A stretch of DNA of 41,390 nt. It comes from Eubacterium sp. An11 (GTDB lineage Bacteria > Bacillota > Clostridia > Lachnospirales > Lachnospiraceae). Positions 1 to 7,774 of the stretch are shown here, one piece after another. The position numbers were made by a program, and so were the translations under genes. The DNA lies in contig NZ_NFLV01000028.1 in assembly GCF_002161065.1 (NCBI RefSeq), forward strand, positions 1 to 41,390. The letters are read 5' to 3'. Positions within the stretch are counted from its first letter, which is position 1. Each line of letters begins with the position of its first letter. The notes under the pieces are model-generated. The model was not told the DNA's origin. It searched no databases and saw nothing but the letters and a program-made list of their open reading frames with translations.

Positions 1-408
1 GGTCATACGTTTATCTGTCTGGCAGGCGTGAATATGTACCGGAGCCTGCGCCCGGTGTTGGAGGAATTTCAGCGAAGAAAGATGAAATTTCTCTTTGAGG
101 CGTTTGACATGGACAAGAAGCTGAAAACAGACTGTGATAGGCATTATCATAAATGTGCTGTCTGCAATGAAAGGGGGACGCCGGCAAACTGTCCATACAA
201 GGTGGAAAAGCGCCGGATCATCCAGAACGCCTGTGGAAAAGTCTATGGGATCTGTCAGGAGTTGTCCCTGCCGGTTAGCCGTATGATCTGGGACCAGGAT
301 GCAGATGGTAACTGGAATGGAAAAATCAAAGGTATAGATGATTATTATTACGCAAAGCGGGCTGCGACGTCAGCCCCTTTGCAGAAACAGAAGGGAGTGG
401 AAGCATGA
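1..408 (+). CDS. DUF3854-type (Toprim-like) protein, 3' part
   Basis: The reading frame is open from the first base of the window, so this is the C-terminal 135 residues of a longer protein whose start lies outside. The visible part begins GHTFICLAGVN, continues with FEAFDMDK and ends near KGIDDYYYA. These resemble the last motifs of DUF3854 domains, which are Toprim-like modules found in primase- or helicase-like proteins of mobile elements: a glycine turn, an acidic FD.D motif and a terminal KGxDD. A Cys/His cluster (HYHKCAVCNERG, then NCPY) sits between them and could bind a metal. The stop overlaps the start of the sortase gene (ATGA), so the two are translationally coupled. The family call is from memory of the motifs and the exact role is unknown. 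Confidence 0.6.
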   Translation, partial: GHTFICLAGVNMYRSLRPVLEEFQRRKMKFLFEAFDMDKKLKTDCDRHYHKCAVCNERGTPANCPYKVEKRRIIQNACGKVYGICQELSLPVSRMIWDQDADGNWNGKIKGIDDYYYAKRAATSAPLQKQKGVEA

Positions 409-1172
409 GAAAAGGAGAAAAGCTGCTGTTTCTGGCAGGGATCCTGCTTGCCATCGGCGCCCTTGCTTTTTCTGCGTGGAAACTGAGAGGAATCTATGGA
501 GAATACCAGGAGGGCGAAGATACCTACGAAGAGCTTGCCTCATTTGTGGAGGATCCGGAGGATAAGCCGGAACCAGACAAAAGCGATGTGGAACCGGACG
601 GATATTTGCAGATTGATTTTGAGGGACTGCAGGCTGTGAACTCGGACGTGATCGCCTGGATTGATATTCCCGGCCTTTCCATCAGTTATCCGGTGGTACA
701 GGGAACCGATAATGCTTATTATCTGCATCATCTGTTTACCGGGGAGTACAACAGCAGCGGCAGTATCTTTGCGGACTGGCATAACCAGCCGGATTTCACG
801 GATCCAAACACCATTGTATACGGTCACAATATGAAAAACGGCAGTATGTTTGGAACCCTCTCCCATTATCAGGATCGGGCTCTGTGGGAGGCTTCTTCTT
901 ATTTTTACCTGTATGTGCCGGGGAAGGTACTGAAATATCAGATTTTCTCCTGTTATGCCGGGTATGTGGGGAGCGAGGCTTACACCTATGCGTTTCCGGA
1001 AGAGACAGACTTTCAGGCTTTTCTGAAGCAGATCCGCTCCTATGCGGGATATGATACCGGTGTGGAAGTCGTGGAAACAGACCGGGTGGTGACACTTTCC
1101 ACCTGTGTCAGCTCTAGACGTGACTATCGGTACATTGTCCACGGGAAATTGACAGAGGAAATAGCAAATTGA
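405..1172 (+). CDS. srtB: class B sortase
   Basis: This is a membrane-anchored cysteine transpeptidase of the sortase B class, 255 residues long. Residues 7-25 form one N-terminal membrane segment, followed by an acidic linker (about 35-66) and the catalytic domain. The expected triad is visible: His141 in VYGHNMKNGSMFG, Cys234 in TLSTC and Arg242 in DYRYIVHG. Sortases cut a sorting signal and attach the protein to peptidoglycan or to another protein. In ICEs of this kind a class B sortase commonly sits among conjugation genes and probably anchors a surface or adhesin protein. No sorting-signal substrate is visible in this window. It starts in the ATGA overlap with the DUF3854 gene and ends at a TTGA overlap with the next gene. 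Confidence 0.93.
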   Translation: MRKGEKLLFLAGILLAIGALAFSAWKLRGIYGEYQEGEDTYEELASFVEDPEDKPEPDKSDVEPDGYLQIDFEGLQAVNSDVIAWIDIPGLSISYPVVQGTDNAYYLHHLFTGEYNSSGSIFADWHNQPDFTDPNTIVYGHNMKNGSMFGTLSHYQDRALWEASSYFYLYVPGKVLKYQIFSCYAGYVGSEAYTYAFPEETDFQAFLKQIRSYAGYDTGVEVVETDRVVTLSTCVSSRRDYRYIVHGKLTEEIAN

Positions 1173-1693
1173 AGAAGAAAAGTATAGGAACAGAAAACAG
1201 CGCCGGTATGGAAAAGGAAGACACCATGCCGGTCTTTTTTATGGAGGAAAGTATCATGTTGGAAGCTGAATATGAGAAAGCACGGGAGGAAATTGGATGG
1301 AAAGGAAACAGTGTGCTTGAAGAAGAGCGGATACAAACACTCCAGTTAATCTTTCAGCGAGCCTGGCGTTATCAGGAGCGAGGGATGCTGGATGAGATTA
1401 TATTAGGCTTTGTCCGGAAAAAGACAGGAATGATTCAGAAAGCTAAAACAAAAGGAGAGCTGCAGGAAATCAGCAAACCGCCAAGGCCGGTTTATAACGG
1501 CAATGGCTTTACACCTGGAAAGTATGACACAGAGGAAGAAGAATTGCTGGTCTGGAGCCTTACTTGTTTGCAAGCACCGCTCAACAACCAGGCATATGAA
1601 CGGTACAAAGAGCTGTTCTGCCGCCTGTTGCAGGAAAAGGCGAAGATATTATTCCCGGAAATGAATGAGAATAATCAGGCAAAAGTTGCCTGA
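1169..1693 (+). CDS. hypothetical protein, ICE backbone
   Basis: This is a 174-residue protein of unknown function. The reading frame starts at TTG (1169), overlapping the sortase stop as TTGA, with AGAGGAA eight bases upstream. A later ATG at 1256, behind GGAGG at 1242-1246, is an alternative start that would remove 29 residues. The protein is charged and mostly helical in character, with no signal peptide or membrane segment. Residues 80-160 hold the conserved-looking part (RYQERGMLDEIILGF, then EELLVWSLTCLQAPLNNQAYERYKELF). Its place in the operon suggests a conjugation accessory role, but nothing in the sequence proves it. Confidence 0.7.
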   Translation: MKKKSIGTENSAGMEKEDTMPVFFMEESIMLEAEYEKAREEIGWKGNSVLEEERIQTLQLIFQRAWRYQERGMLDEIILGFVRKKTGMIQKAKTKGELQEISKPPRPVYNGNGFTPGKYDTEEEELLVWSLTCLQAPLNNQAYERYKELFCRLLQEKAKILFPEMNENNQAKVA

Positions 1694-1716
1694 AGAATGA
1701 AGAATGGAGGATGGAT

Positions 1717-1914
1717 ATGACGATCAGAGAAGCAGGAAAAGGAATTGTGACAACCGTGGGAGGTACTTACAGGATCGGATTTATCAACATGGATGGTCAG
1801 GAAGATGAGACGGAACTCGATGCTTACAACATGACGGAATTGGAAGAATTATACAGGGATTTTTGTAAAGAGAATGGATTTAGACAGAATACCGTCACCT
1901 ATATGGAACGGTAA
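1717..1914 (+). CDS. small hypothetical protein
   Basis: This gene encodes 65 residues beginning MTIREAGKGIVTTVGGTYRIGF. An ATG two codons upstream (1711) directly abuts the GGAGG at 1706-1710, leaving no room for the ribosome, so the ATG at 1717 with a six-base gap is preferred. The first half looks like a small beta-rich fold (GTYRIGFINMDGQEDE). The second half is helical (MTELEELYRDFCKENGF). I do not recognise the family. It is the last gene of the 1-1914 operon and is followed by a GC-rich hairpin. Confidence 0.65.
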   Translation: MTIREAGKGIVTTVGGTYRIGFINMDGQEDETELDAYNMTELEELYRDFCKENGFRQNTVTYMER

Positions 1915-1921
1915 ATGAAAC

Positions 1922-1947
1922 GCAGGCACCGGGAAACCGGCGCCTGC
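1922..1947 (+). terminator. hairpin after backbone operon
   Basis: GCAGGC and CCGG arms pair with CCGG and GCCTGC around a GAAA loop, with one mismatch. It lies eight bases after the stop of the preceding gene. There is no clean T-run, so it may act as an mRNA 3' stabiliser or a weak terminator. Confidence 0.45.
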
Positions 1948-2076
1948 CTTGATAGAGAAAAATTAGGATTTGTATTTATTCATTTAAGAAAAAATTCATC
2001 ACTTCTGGTGAACGCCGATAAGGAAGTATCAAAAACGTACTAACTTAACGGCTGACAAACAGGGTTGCTAAAATGA

Positions 2077-2116
2077 ACCGGCGTGTTATTTCGCAATGAA
2101 ATGGCACGCCGGTTTT
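2077..2116 (+). terminator. hairpin with T-run
   Basis: ACCGGCGTG pairs with CACGCCGGT and is followed by TTTTCT. An inner TTTCGCAATGAAA can extend the stem. It lies between the backbone operon and the inserted block, overlapping the left arm of the 114-bp element. Confidence 0.55.
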
Positions 2117-2229
2117 CTACGCATTTCAAACCGCATTTTCAATGGTAAGAATGGGAAAATACCTCCGACTATCCAACCACGCCAGAACACCTCGGTAACA
2201 TCGGGCTTTTCCACCCTCAAATGCGTAGA
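2116..2229. repeat. 114-bp element bounded by 11-bp inverted repeats, copy 1
   Basis: TCTACGCATTT (2116-2126) and AAATGCGTAGA (2219-2229) are perfect inverted arms. The interior aligns, on the same strand, with 21461-21575, which has nearly the same length and a similar terminal stem. Both copies lie just beyond the stop of an HTH gene of the sigma/HTH pair, although the two pairs point in opposite directions. It could be a MITE-like unit, a structured RNA or a recombination site. Confidence 0.55.
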
Positions 2230-2363
2230 CGCAACACCATAATATCAGCGGGCGCAAGCGGATTTCTGCTTGCGTCCGCTTGGTTACCACACAGCAAAGA
2301 CGGAGGAAACCGCCAAGGGCGCGGAGCGTTCATCTCGACCCTTGACGACTTCCTTTGGCTTTG

Positions 2364-2600
2364 TTATTTCTTTACCACGATGGCATCCACCAATTTTGCC
2401 TGCAAGCGGTGCTTCATATACTCATCAATATCGACGTGCGGCAAACCATCTTTGTCATAGAGCGTTCGCGTACAAATCTTGTTGATGTAACGGTCGTAGT
2501 ACCGCAAGACGCGCTCCAACGCCAACGGATCACCAGCACGGGCTGCTTCGATCACATCCATGGGCAAAAGCACTCTGCCGTTAAAAGTTGGTTGCTTCAT
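2364..2600 (-). CDS. small helix-turn-helix protein of mobile elements
   Basis: This 78-residue protein (MKQPTFNGRVLLPMDVIEAA...) belongs to the small HTH proteins that follow a sigma-like gene in conjugative transposons. In those elements the pair is thought to control excision or transfer genes. The motif AARAGDPLALERVLRYYDRYI is the conserved core, and HVDIDEYMKHRLQAKLVDAI closes the protein. It is about 65% identical by eye to the protein at 21161-21400. It lies one base after the sigma-like gene on the same strand and is probably co-transcribed with it. Confidence 0.8.
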   Translation of the reverse strand: MKQPTFNGRVLLPMDVIEAARAGDPLALERVLRYYDRYINKICTRTLYDKDGLPHVDIDEYMKHRLQAKLVDAIVVKK

Positions 2601-2601
2601 G

Positions 2602-3027
2602 TTAGTTTCTCACTCCTTTGGATTTCAAGTTTCTTCTCAGTTCATTCAGTGTCTTTGTTCTGTGTCGTTGGACGGCGCTACGGGACAATCCCACAAAATT
2701 GCCCACTTCTCTGTCTGGCAGTTCCAGCACACAATGCAGAATTAAAATCTGCTGTTCGCGATCCGGCAAACCGGCAAAAGCATCTGCCACCAATTCGCTC
2801 TTAATATGCAGGACATGGCCAAACGCCGATAATACAAACTTGTCGCTGGGGTATTCGTCTACGGTATAAAGTTCATCCATTTCGTATTGGGACAAAGCGC
2901 TGAACTGGATTGCTCGTTCCCGCTGGCGGCTCAGTTCCCGAAAATAGCTGATGGCTTCATGGCGGAGAACGGTTTTACAGAAAGCATCGAACTGGTGCCG
3001 TGCTCCATATTCATCAAACACAAACAT
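2602..3027 (-). CDS. sigma-70-like factor of mobile elements
   Basis: This protein has 141 residues from the ATG at 3027, where a GGGGGTGAGAAG sequence supplies the ribosome binding site. A longer open frame to 3132 lacks such a site. The C-terminal half is a region-4-like HTH (LPDREQQILILHCVLELPDREVGNFVGLSRSAVQRHRTKTLNELRR). The N-terminal half (FDAFCKTVLRHEAISYFRELSRQRERA) resembles region 2 of small sigma factors. It probably directs RNA polymerase to element promoters. Its paralogue is at 20730-21164. Its start region folds into a hairpin that includes the ribosome binding site (3031-3063). Confidence 0.82.
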   Translation of the reverse strand: MFVFDEYGARHQFDAFCKTVLRHEAISYFRELSRQRERAIQFSALSQYEMDELYTVDEYPSDKFVLSAFGHVLHIKSELVADAFAGLPDREQQILILHCVLELPDREVGNFVGLSRSAVQRHRTKTLNELRRNLKSKGVRN

Positions 3028-3030
3028 TAG

Positions 3031-3063
3031 CTTCTCACCCCCGATCTGCGGGAGAGTGAGAAG
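3031..3063 (-). promoter_or_regulatory. RBS-sequestering hairpin before sigma gene, copy 1
   Basis: On the minus strand CTTCTCACTCTCCCG can pair with CGGGGGTGAGAAG, immediately before the ATG at 3027. The second arm contains the likely ribosome binding site. The same hairpin in the same position precedes the paralogous sigma gene (20697-20729), which argues for function. Confidence 0.5.
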
Positions 3064-3172
3064 TTGAGGTTGGAGCCGCTGCCCCTTGCGCCTATGTTGT
3101 TGCGGTAGTTCCGGCCCGCACCGAAAGGCCACAATAACAACTCGGTAAAAGTAAATGTGATATACAGGTTAC

Positions 3173-3271
3173 TTACACTGTATAGTACATCTTTTTGCCC
3201 AAACCGCTCCCTTGTTGGGGACAGACTTTTTTTGATGAGCTATACGATTGAAAAACAGGCTGCATCAGCAT
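3173..3271 (-). CDS. mini-ORF family, copy C (32 aa)
   Basis: A 32-residue frame starts at ATG 3271 behind GGAGG (eight bases upstream) and ends KKMYYTV. It shares SKKxCPQ and the terminal M(Y/H)YTV with the frame at 20450-20557, and the position before a sigma gene is the same in both. A GGAGG-ATG pair retained in three diverged copies suggests it is translated. The function is unknown. It could instead be a remnant or a leader peptide for the sigma gene. Confidence 0.4.
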   Translation of the reverse strand: MLMQPVFQSYSSSKKVCPQQGSGLGKKMYYTV

Positions 3272-3370
3272 GGCGGGTTCCTCCATATCCGCCGATTCTA
3301 TGCAGAGCAAACGAAAACGGCGGCCTTGATTTCTCAAAACCGCCGCTGGGATATGTGGAATGAGCGCACG
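3173..3370 (-). repeat. diverged inverted copy of the 266-bp cassette-border repeat
   Basis: Read on the minus strand this matches the repeat at 20284-20549. The shared pieces are the CGGCGG...CCGCCG hairpin around TTGA/TCAA, the GGAGG-ATG mini-ORF start, the TCAAAAAAA stretch, GTCCCCAAC and the ACTATACxGTGTAA end. Identity is clearly lower than between the two main copies. Bases 3371-3450, beyond it, contain only the CCTGCC-rich stem (CCCCGTGAGGCGGGG). Confidence 0.55.
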
Positions 3371-3450
3371 AAATCAACCTGCCCGGCAACGGTTTTTTCT
3401 TTCCCCGTGAGGCGGGGCAGGTTAGTTAGCTTTATATTGAATTCGGAGAT

Positions 3451-5931
3451 TCACTCGATAGTTTCTATCGAATCCACAATATTCATTTTGGAAATATTTC
3501 GCAGCGGAATCGCTGTTGCCAACAGGCAAACCAAAATGGAAATGATTGCAGCTTCGGAAATTGCCAAAACAGGGATAGCGATAAGTTGTAATGTATCTGT
3601 CTGTGCCGCATTGACAAAAACACAACAGATATAGCCCAACACTGCGCCAATCAATGATGCGAAAATTCCATAATAAGCGCCCTCCCACAGAAATGTTTTA
3701 TATAGGCTTGTAGCACTCATTCCAATGGCTCGCTGCACACCGATCTCATTGACGCGAGTATGGATATTGCTGTAAACGGTATTAATGATATTCAATATGC
3801 CAATCATTCCAATAAAGATAATCAGTACCCAGCAAAGCATTTTGATTTGTTCAAAGCTCTCTGCCATTTCGTTGCTGCTTTCAATATAAGAAAGCCAGTG
3901 AGCACCCGGATATTCGCTGCACCAATCATCCAATATGGTTTCAAAAGAATTGACATCTGCACCATCCCGTAATGTCAAATAGATTTCCGAATAAGCGTCA
4001 TTTTCAAGCAGCGTGCAATATATTTCTTCATTCACAATAAGCTGGACACCGTTGGTGAAACCCTCGTTGTTGATGGTGATGGGAGTATCAATCAGCCCCA
4101 TTACACGAAGCGTTTTGCCTCCTAACCGAACCGTATCGCCAACAGAGAGTTCCATATACTCCATAGGGGTATCTACGTAAGAAAAAGGAATCGGATTTTT
4201 GACAAGGCAGCCTGTTCCATCTTTTAGAGCCTGCTTATCCTGCTCAGAAAGGTCAGGCGCGTAGATTTCTAATAACCCATCATCAATGTTTGCAAGCTGA
4301 AAGGTTTCGTAGCTTTGAACAGACAAATCTGTTTCAAAGGGAAGCTCGTCACCAGCGCCCGGCATAAATATGGAAAGTCTGGCAGTGGAAAGGCTTTCTA
4401 CTGCGTCGTTTGCCTTGAGTGTGTTTACAGCTTCCGCCGGAATACCCGATGCTTCATTTGTAATAGCGTAATCGCTAAAATACATATCCTGAACCGAACT
4501 GCTGGCATCAAGCAGATTGGTAAAGCTCTGCAAAGCAACAAAGACGGTAATACTCATAACAAGGGAAAGAATCGTGACAAGCGTTCTGCCACGCCCACGT
4601 TTCAAATTCAACCTCGCATAGTAAGCTTCAAAATTGTGTACTTTGTGATTTCTTTTTCCGCGACGTTTGATTTTCACAGAGTGACCAGACATGGCGACTG
4701 TCGGGGATACACGGGATGCGTACTGGGCAGCGGGAAAGGCAGCCAGCAGAGCAAATAAAAGTGTGACTGCTACACTCACAATGAGCATGGGAAACTTCAC
4801 CGTACTGGCGTTGCTGATCGCTACATTCAATTCAGAAACACTATTTGCCATGAATATATCAGGATTAAGAACACCTGTAGCAGCAATCAGCACTCCCTTT
4901 GCGGATAATGTACCGAGTATCAGCCCGATTGGAATACCAATTCCACAAAGGATTAGGAGTTGCAAGGAAACAAGACGATAAATTTGTCCACGCTCTCCGC
5001 CGATTGCGCGAAGTGTTCCATATTCCCTAATGCGTTTTGTAATGGAAATTTTCAGAATGTTGTAAATAACCAATCCGGCTGCAAACAAGACCAGCAATCC
5101 TACCAAAATACACGCCACGGTCATAAATGAAAAACCTGCACCAGTATCACTGCTGGTTGCCTCATCATAAGAAATACCGATGGCATCAAGGAGAATCCAG
5201 TTGTACTGGATATACCGATCCTCTACATCCAACTCCTCCGCAAGATCATACATAATGCTCTGAAAGTTTTGCTTGTCATAGGTCTTAAAGTCCGTAGAAT
5301 AAAGCAGATATTCTTTTGGCAGTAAATTTTCTGCGGTTCCGGTTCCTACAATTCCCGAAACTGTGCCGGTCGTATATCCGATATAGCTGCTTTCAAGAAT
5401 ACCCGTCAATACAAAATTGCCGGAATATTCAAATTCTGGCAGAGAACCATCCATAAGAGACACACGCATATCCAGAGAAACAGTATCCCCAATCGCAACA
5501 TCTAATCCGAGATATTGGATACTATCTTCTGGTAATGCAATTTCGTTTGCGGCCTCTGGTAAACGTCCCTCTTTAATCGTTCCGATTGACGGATACATAG
5601 ATAGAGCGTTATCGTGATACTCCCGAAGGTATAAAGATAAGCTGCTGCTGCCTAACGGCGTACTGCCGACAAAGATGGTATCGGCAACATCGTATAGGCG
5701 GTCATCTTCGTGCAGTTTTTGGGCCTGTTCTTGATTAAGCTGATGGAAAGTAGCGTAGCGGTTTCCATTCAGACTCGCCGCCTGCTCTATCCGCATAGAT
5801 TGTAATATCCCAATGGACTGACCGACTACCGTTGTCATGATCGTAGACATGATAACCGCGATCAAAATTAAGATTGCTGTGATTTTTTGTGCTTTTAGTT
5901 CTTTCCATGTAAGTGCTAAATAGGATTTCAT
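3451..5931 (-). CDS. ABC transporter permease, FtsX/MacB type (cassette 1)
   Basis: This is an 826-residue inner-membrane permease. The start at 5931 is set by GGAGGTGACGGCAAA-ATG and by an ATGA overlap with the ATPase gene upstream. It has an N-terminal membrane helix (TAILILIAVIMSTIMTTVV), a large extracytoplasmic region, and FtsX-type blocks of three helices near residues 270-410 and at the C-terminus (LCWVLIIFIGMIGILNIINTVYSNI, then the RAIGMS coupling motif). An earlier TLRAIGGERGQIYRL motif marks the first FtsX domain. Long two-domain permeases with one MacB-type ATPase and a two-component system typically export or detach antimicrobial peptides such as lantibiotics or bacitracin. The substrate here cannot be read from sequence. 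Confidence 0.9.
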   Translation of the reverse strand: MKSYLALTWKELKAQKITAILILIAVIMSTIMTTVVGQSIGILQSMRIEQAASLNGNRYATFHQLNQEQAQKLHEDDRLYDVADTIFVGSTPLGSSSLSLYLREYHDNALSMYPSIGTIKEGRLPEAANEIALPEDSIQYLGLDVAIGDTVSLDMRVSLMDGSLPEFEYSGNFVLTGILESSYIGYTTGTVSGIVGTGTAENLLPKEYLLYSTDFKTYDKQNFQSIMYDLAEELDVEDRYIQYNWILLDAIGISYDEATSSDTGAGFSFMTVACILVGLLVLFAAGLVIYNILKISITKRIREYGTLRAIGGERGQIYRLVSLQLLILCGIGIPIGLILGTLSAKGVLIAATGVLNPDIFMANSVSELNVAISNASTVKFPMLIVSVAVTLLFALLAAFPAAQYASRVSPTVAMSGHSVKIKRRGKRNHKVHNFEAYYARLNLKRGRGRTLVTILSLVMSITVFVALQSFTNLLDASSSVQDMYFSDYAITNEASGIPAEAVNTLKANDAVESLSTARLSIFMPGAGDELPFETDLSVQSYETFQLANIDDGLLEIYAPDLSEQDKQALKDGTGCLVKNPIPFSYVDTPMEYMELSVGDTVRLGGKTLRVMGLIDTPITINNEGFTNGVQLIVNEEIYCTLLENDAYSEIYLTLRDGADVNSFETILDDWCSEYPGAHWLSYIESSNEMAESFEQIKMLCWVLIIFIGMIGILNIINTVYSNIHTRVNEIGVQRAIGMSATSLYKTFLWEGAYYGIFASLIGAVLGYICCVFVNAAQTDTLQLIAIPVLAISEAAIISILVCLLATAIPLRNISKMNIVDSIETIE

Positions 5932-6602
5932 TTTGCCGTCACCTCCGAAAGAACCCCGTCTACAATCACAAATTGCCGGTCTGCCATTCTTGCAATACGG
6001 CTGTCGTGGGTTATGATAACAAGCGTTTTGCCCATCTTCTTCCATATATTTTGCAGCATTTCCATGACCTCGCTGCCGCTTTTGCTATCAAGATTTCCGG
6101 TTGGTTCATCGGCAAAGATAATATCGGGTTTTGCAATCAGAGCGCGGGCAATCGCTACACGCTGCTGCTGACCGCCGGAAAGCTCATGAGGTAAATGGGT
6201 AAGGCGCTCCCGAATCCCCAGCAATTCCGTAAGCTGCTTTAGATAGGCTTCATCCGGCTGCTTTTTATCCAGCAAAAGAGGCATAATAATATTCTCTTTT
6301 GCGGTCAGAACGGGAAGCAGATTGAACTGCTGGAAGATGAAGCCGATCCGCTGGCGGCGAAAAGCAGATAGAGCTTTGTCGTTGAAACTGTATATGTCTT
6401 TTCCATCGTATGTAAGGCTGCCAGAAGTCGGCTTATCCAACCCGGATAACAAATGAAGTAAGGTACTTTTTCCGCTGCCAGAAGGCCCCATAATGGAGAT
6501 GAAGTCGCTGGATGCAATTTCAAGATTGACTTTATCTAATGCGACAACACGGCTTTCGCCGCTGCCGTAGATTTTTGATAGTTCTTTTGCCTCAATATTC
6601 AT
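5928..6602 (-). CDS. ABC transporter ATP-binding protein, MacB/LolD type (cassette 1)
   Basis: This 224-residue ATPase has Walker A GPSGSGKST, Q-loop FIFQQFNLLP, signature [15 protein letters not shown], Walker [13 protein letters not shown] and a switch histidine in VIITHD. It powers the permease encoded immediately downstream, with which it overlaps by ATGA. Its AAGGAGAG ribosome binding site lies inside a 13-bp perfect hairpin that is followed by seven T residues running into the ATG. Translation or transcription into this gene may therefore be gated. Confidence 0.95.
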   Translation of the reverse strand: MNIEAKELSKIYGSGESRVVALDKVNLEIASSDFISIMGPSGSGKSTLLHLLSGLDKPTSGSLTYDGKDIYSFNDKALSAFRRQRIGFIFQQFNLLPVLTAKENIIMPLLLDKKQPDEAYLKQLTELLGIRERLTHLPHELSGGQQQRVAIARALIAKPDIIFADEPTGNLDSKSGSEVMEMLQNIWKKMGKTLVIITHDSRIARMADRQFVIVDGVLSEVTAK

Positions 6603-6608
6603 AAAAAA

Positions 6609-6641
6609 ACACTCTCCTTATTTGTGGTATAAGGAGAGTGT
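6609..6641 (-). promoter_or_regulatory. hairpin combining terminator and RBS, before the cassette-1 ATPase
   Basis: ACACTCTCCTTAT pairs perfectly with ATAAGGAGAGTGT around a seven-base loop. On the minus strand it is followed by TTTTTTT and then the ATG at 6602. The 3' arm holds the ribosome binding site AAGGAGAG. The structure can act both as an intrinsic terminator for read-through from the kinase gene and as a block on translation. Confidence 0.6.
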
Positions 6642-6649
6642 AAATTAAA

Positions 6650-6669
6650 AATCTCAAAAATTGCTCAAG
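6650..6669 (-). promoter_or_regulatory. candidate response-regulator box in front of cassette-1 ABC genes
   Basis: On the plus strand it reads ATCTCAAAAATTGCTCAAGG: two CTCAA half-sites 11 bp apart. The same arrangement recurs before the regulator gene (8470-8490). An 11-bp direct repeat is typical for OmpR-family regulators. It overlaps the kinase stop codon. Confidence 0.5.
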
Positions 6670-7774
6670 GTTTCCGATTTATTTGAAATGAAGCAATAGC
6701 TGTTGCGCCATACTCCTTTCGATTCGTGAGTATCAGTGTTCCTCCATGTTTCAGGCATAATGTCTGGCTGCTATAAAGCCCCATCCCAAAGTGAGCAGAA
6801 TCACCACTTACTTTTCCAAACGGTCTTGGGCCGTTTTGTACCAGTTCTGCAGGATAGCCTGGGCCATCATCTGTGACCGACAGACACAAGAGATTTTCCC
6901 GTTGTTGCAGGCATATTATAATTTCGCTTTTTGCAAAACGAGCAGCATTTCCAATCAAATTTTCCGCAACAGTCAGGAATACCGCATGATCTATTGACGC
7001 GGTTCCGTATTCAGGTGCAGAAATGGATAGCCGGAATGTCCCAGCAAGAAGTTTTGCTGTATCTTCTAATTCAGAGCGCAACAGGGAATACGGATATTCA
7101 CTTACCCGCAAGGGCATTTGCTCCAATCTTTGTATGCTGCTCATAGCTTCCACATACTGTTCAATTCGCTGGGTATAGCTTTCCAATCTGTCAATCGTCT
7201 GCTTATCTACTGTACCCTGACGCAGCAATTTCACAGTCCCTTTCAAGACTGTGATCGGATTTCTTAAATCGTGAGAGAACGCGGCATTTAGCCTTTTCCG
7301 TTCTTCCATCTGCCGCCATAGTTCCTGATTCGATTTCAAGAGTTCTTCACGCATGGTATCAAAGGCGGCACAGAGCTGTCCCAATTCATCACCGGAACGA
7401 ACCGGCATAATAAAATCAAGGTCATGGTTCTGAATCCTTGTAATACCATTTCGCAATACAGCAATCGGCTGTTTCAACTTAATATGATAATATAAAACTC
7501 CCGACAGAGCCAGCCCACCCACAGGAAGCGCAATACAAGACACAATTTGAAAGATACCTAATGCTGACAATATCTTTTGCTGGGATGCTGTCGGTGCTTC
7601 CAGCCTGATTACTGTACCATCTGATAAAACTTCTATTCCACCTGCGGGAAAGGTGCTGCTGATTGAAGTACATACCGCAAAAACAAGTCCCAACAGTAGG
7701 AGGGCAAACAACACACAGGAAACAGACAAAACAAGAAAAGATTTTTTTAACCCCATATTTTTTAAGCGTTCCAC
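6665..7774 (-). CDS. sensor histidine kinase (cassette 1)
   Basis: This kinase has 369 residues if it starts at the GTG at 7774 (VERLKNMGLKKSF), which has GGGGG ten bases upstream. A start at 7756 (ATG) or a TTG at 7792 is also possible. Two membrane helices flank a short extracytoplasmic loop of about 40 residues, followed by HAMP and the H-box FSHDLRNPITVLKG, the N-box ENLIGNAARFAKS, and G-boxes DDGPGYP and FGMGLYSS. It overlaps the regulator gene by about 13 bases. A short-loop kinase next to a MacB-type exporter usually senses peptide antibiotics, directly or through the exporter. Confidence 0.92.
   Translation of the reverse strand: MERLKNMGLKKSFLVLSVSCVLFALLLLGLVFAVCTSISSTFPAGGIEVLSDGTVIRLEAPTASQQKILSALGIFQIVSCIALPVGGLALSGVLYYHIKLKQPIAVLRNGITRIQNHDLDFIMPVRSGDELGQLCAAFDTMREELLKSNQELWRQMEERKRLNAAFSHDLRNPITVLKGTVKLLRQGTVDKQTIDRLESYTQRIEQYVEAMSSIQRLEQMPLRVSEYPYSLLRSELEDTAKLLAGTFRLSISAPEYGTASIDHAVFLTVAENLIGNAARFAKSEIIICLQQRENLLCLSVTDDGPGYPAELVQNGPRPFGKVSGDSAHFGMGLYSSQTLCLKHGGTLILTNRKEYGATAIASFQINRKP

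Noticed and set aside
540-1142. 200-codon minus-strand frame within the sortase gene
   Set aside because: It is the antisense shadow of a well-supported sortase, with no start signal.
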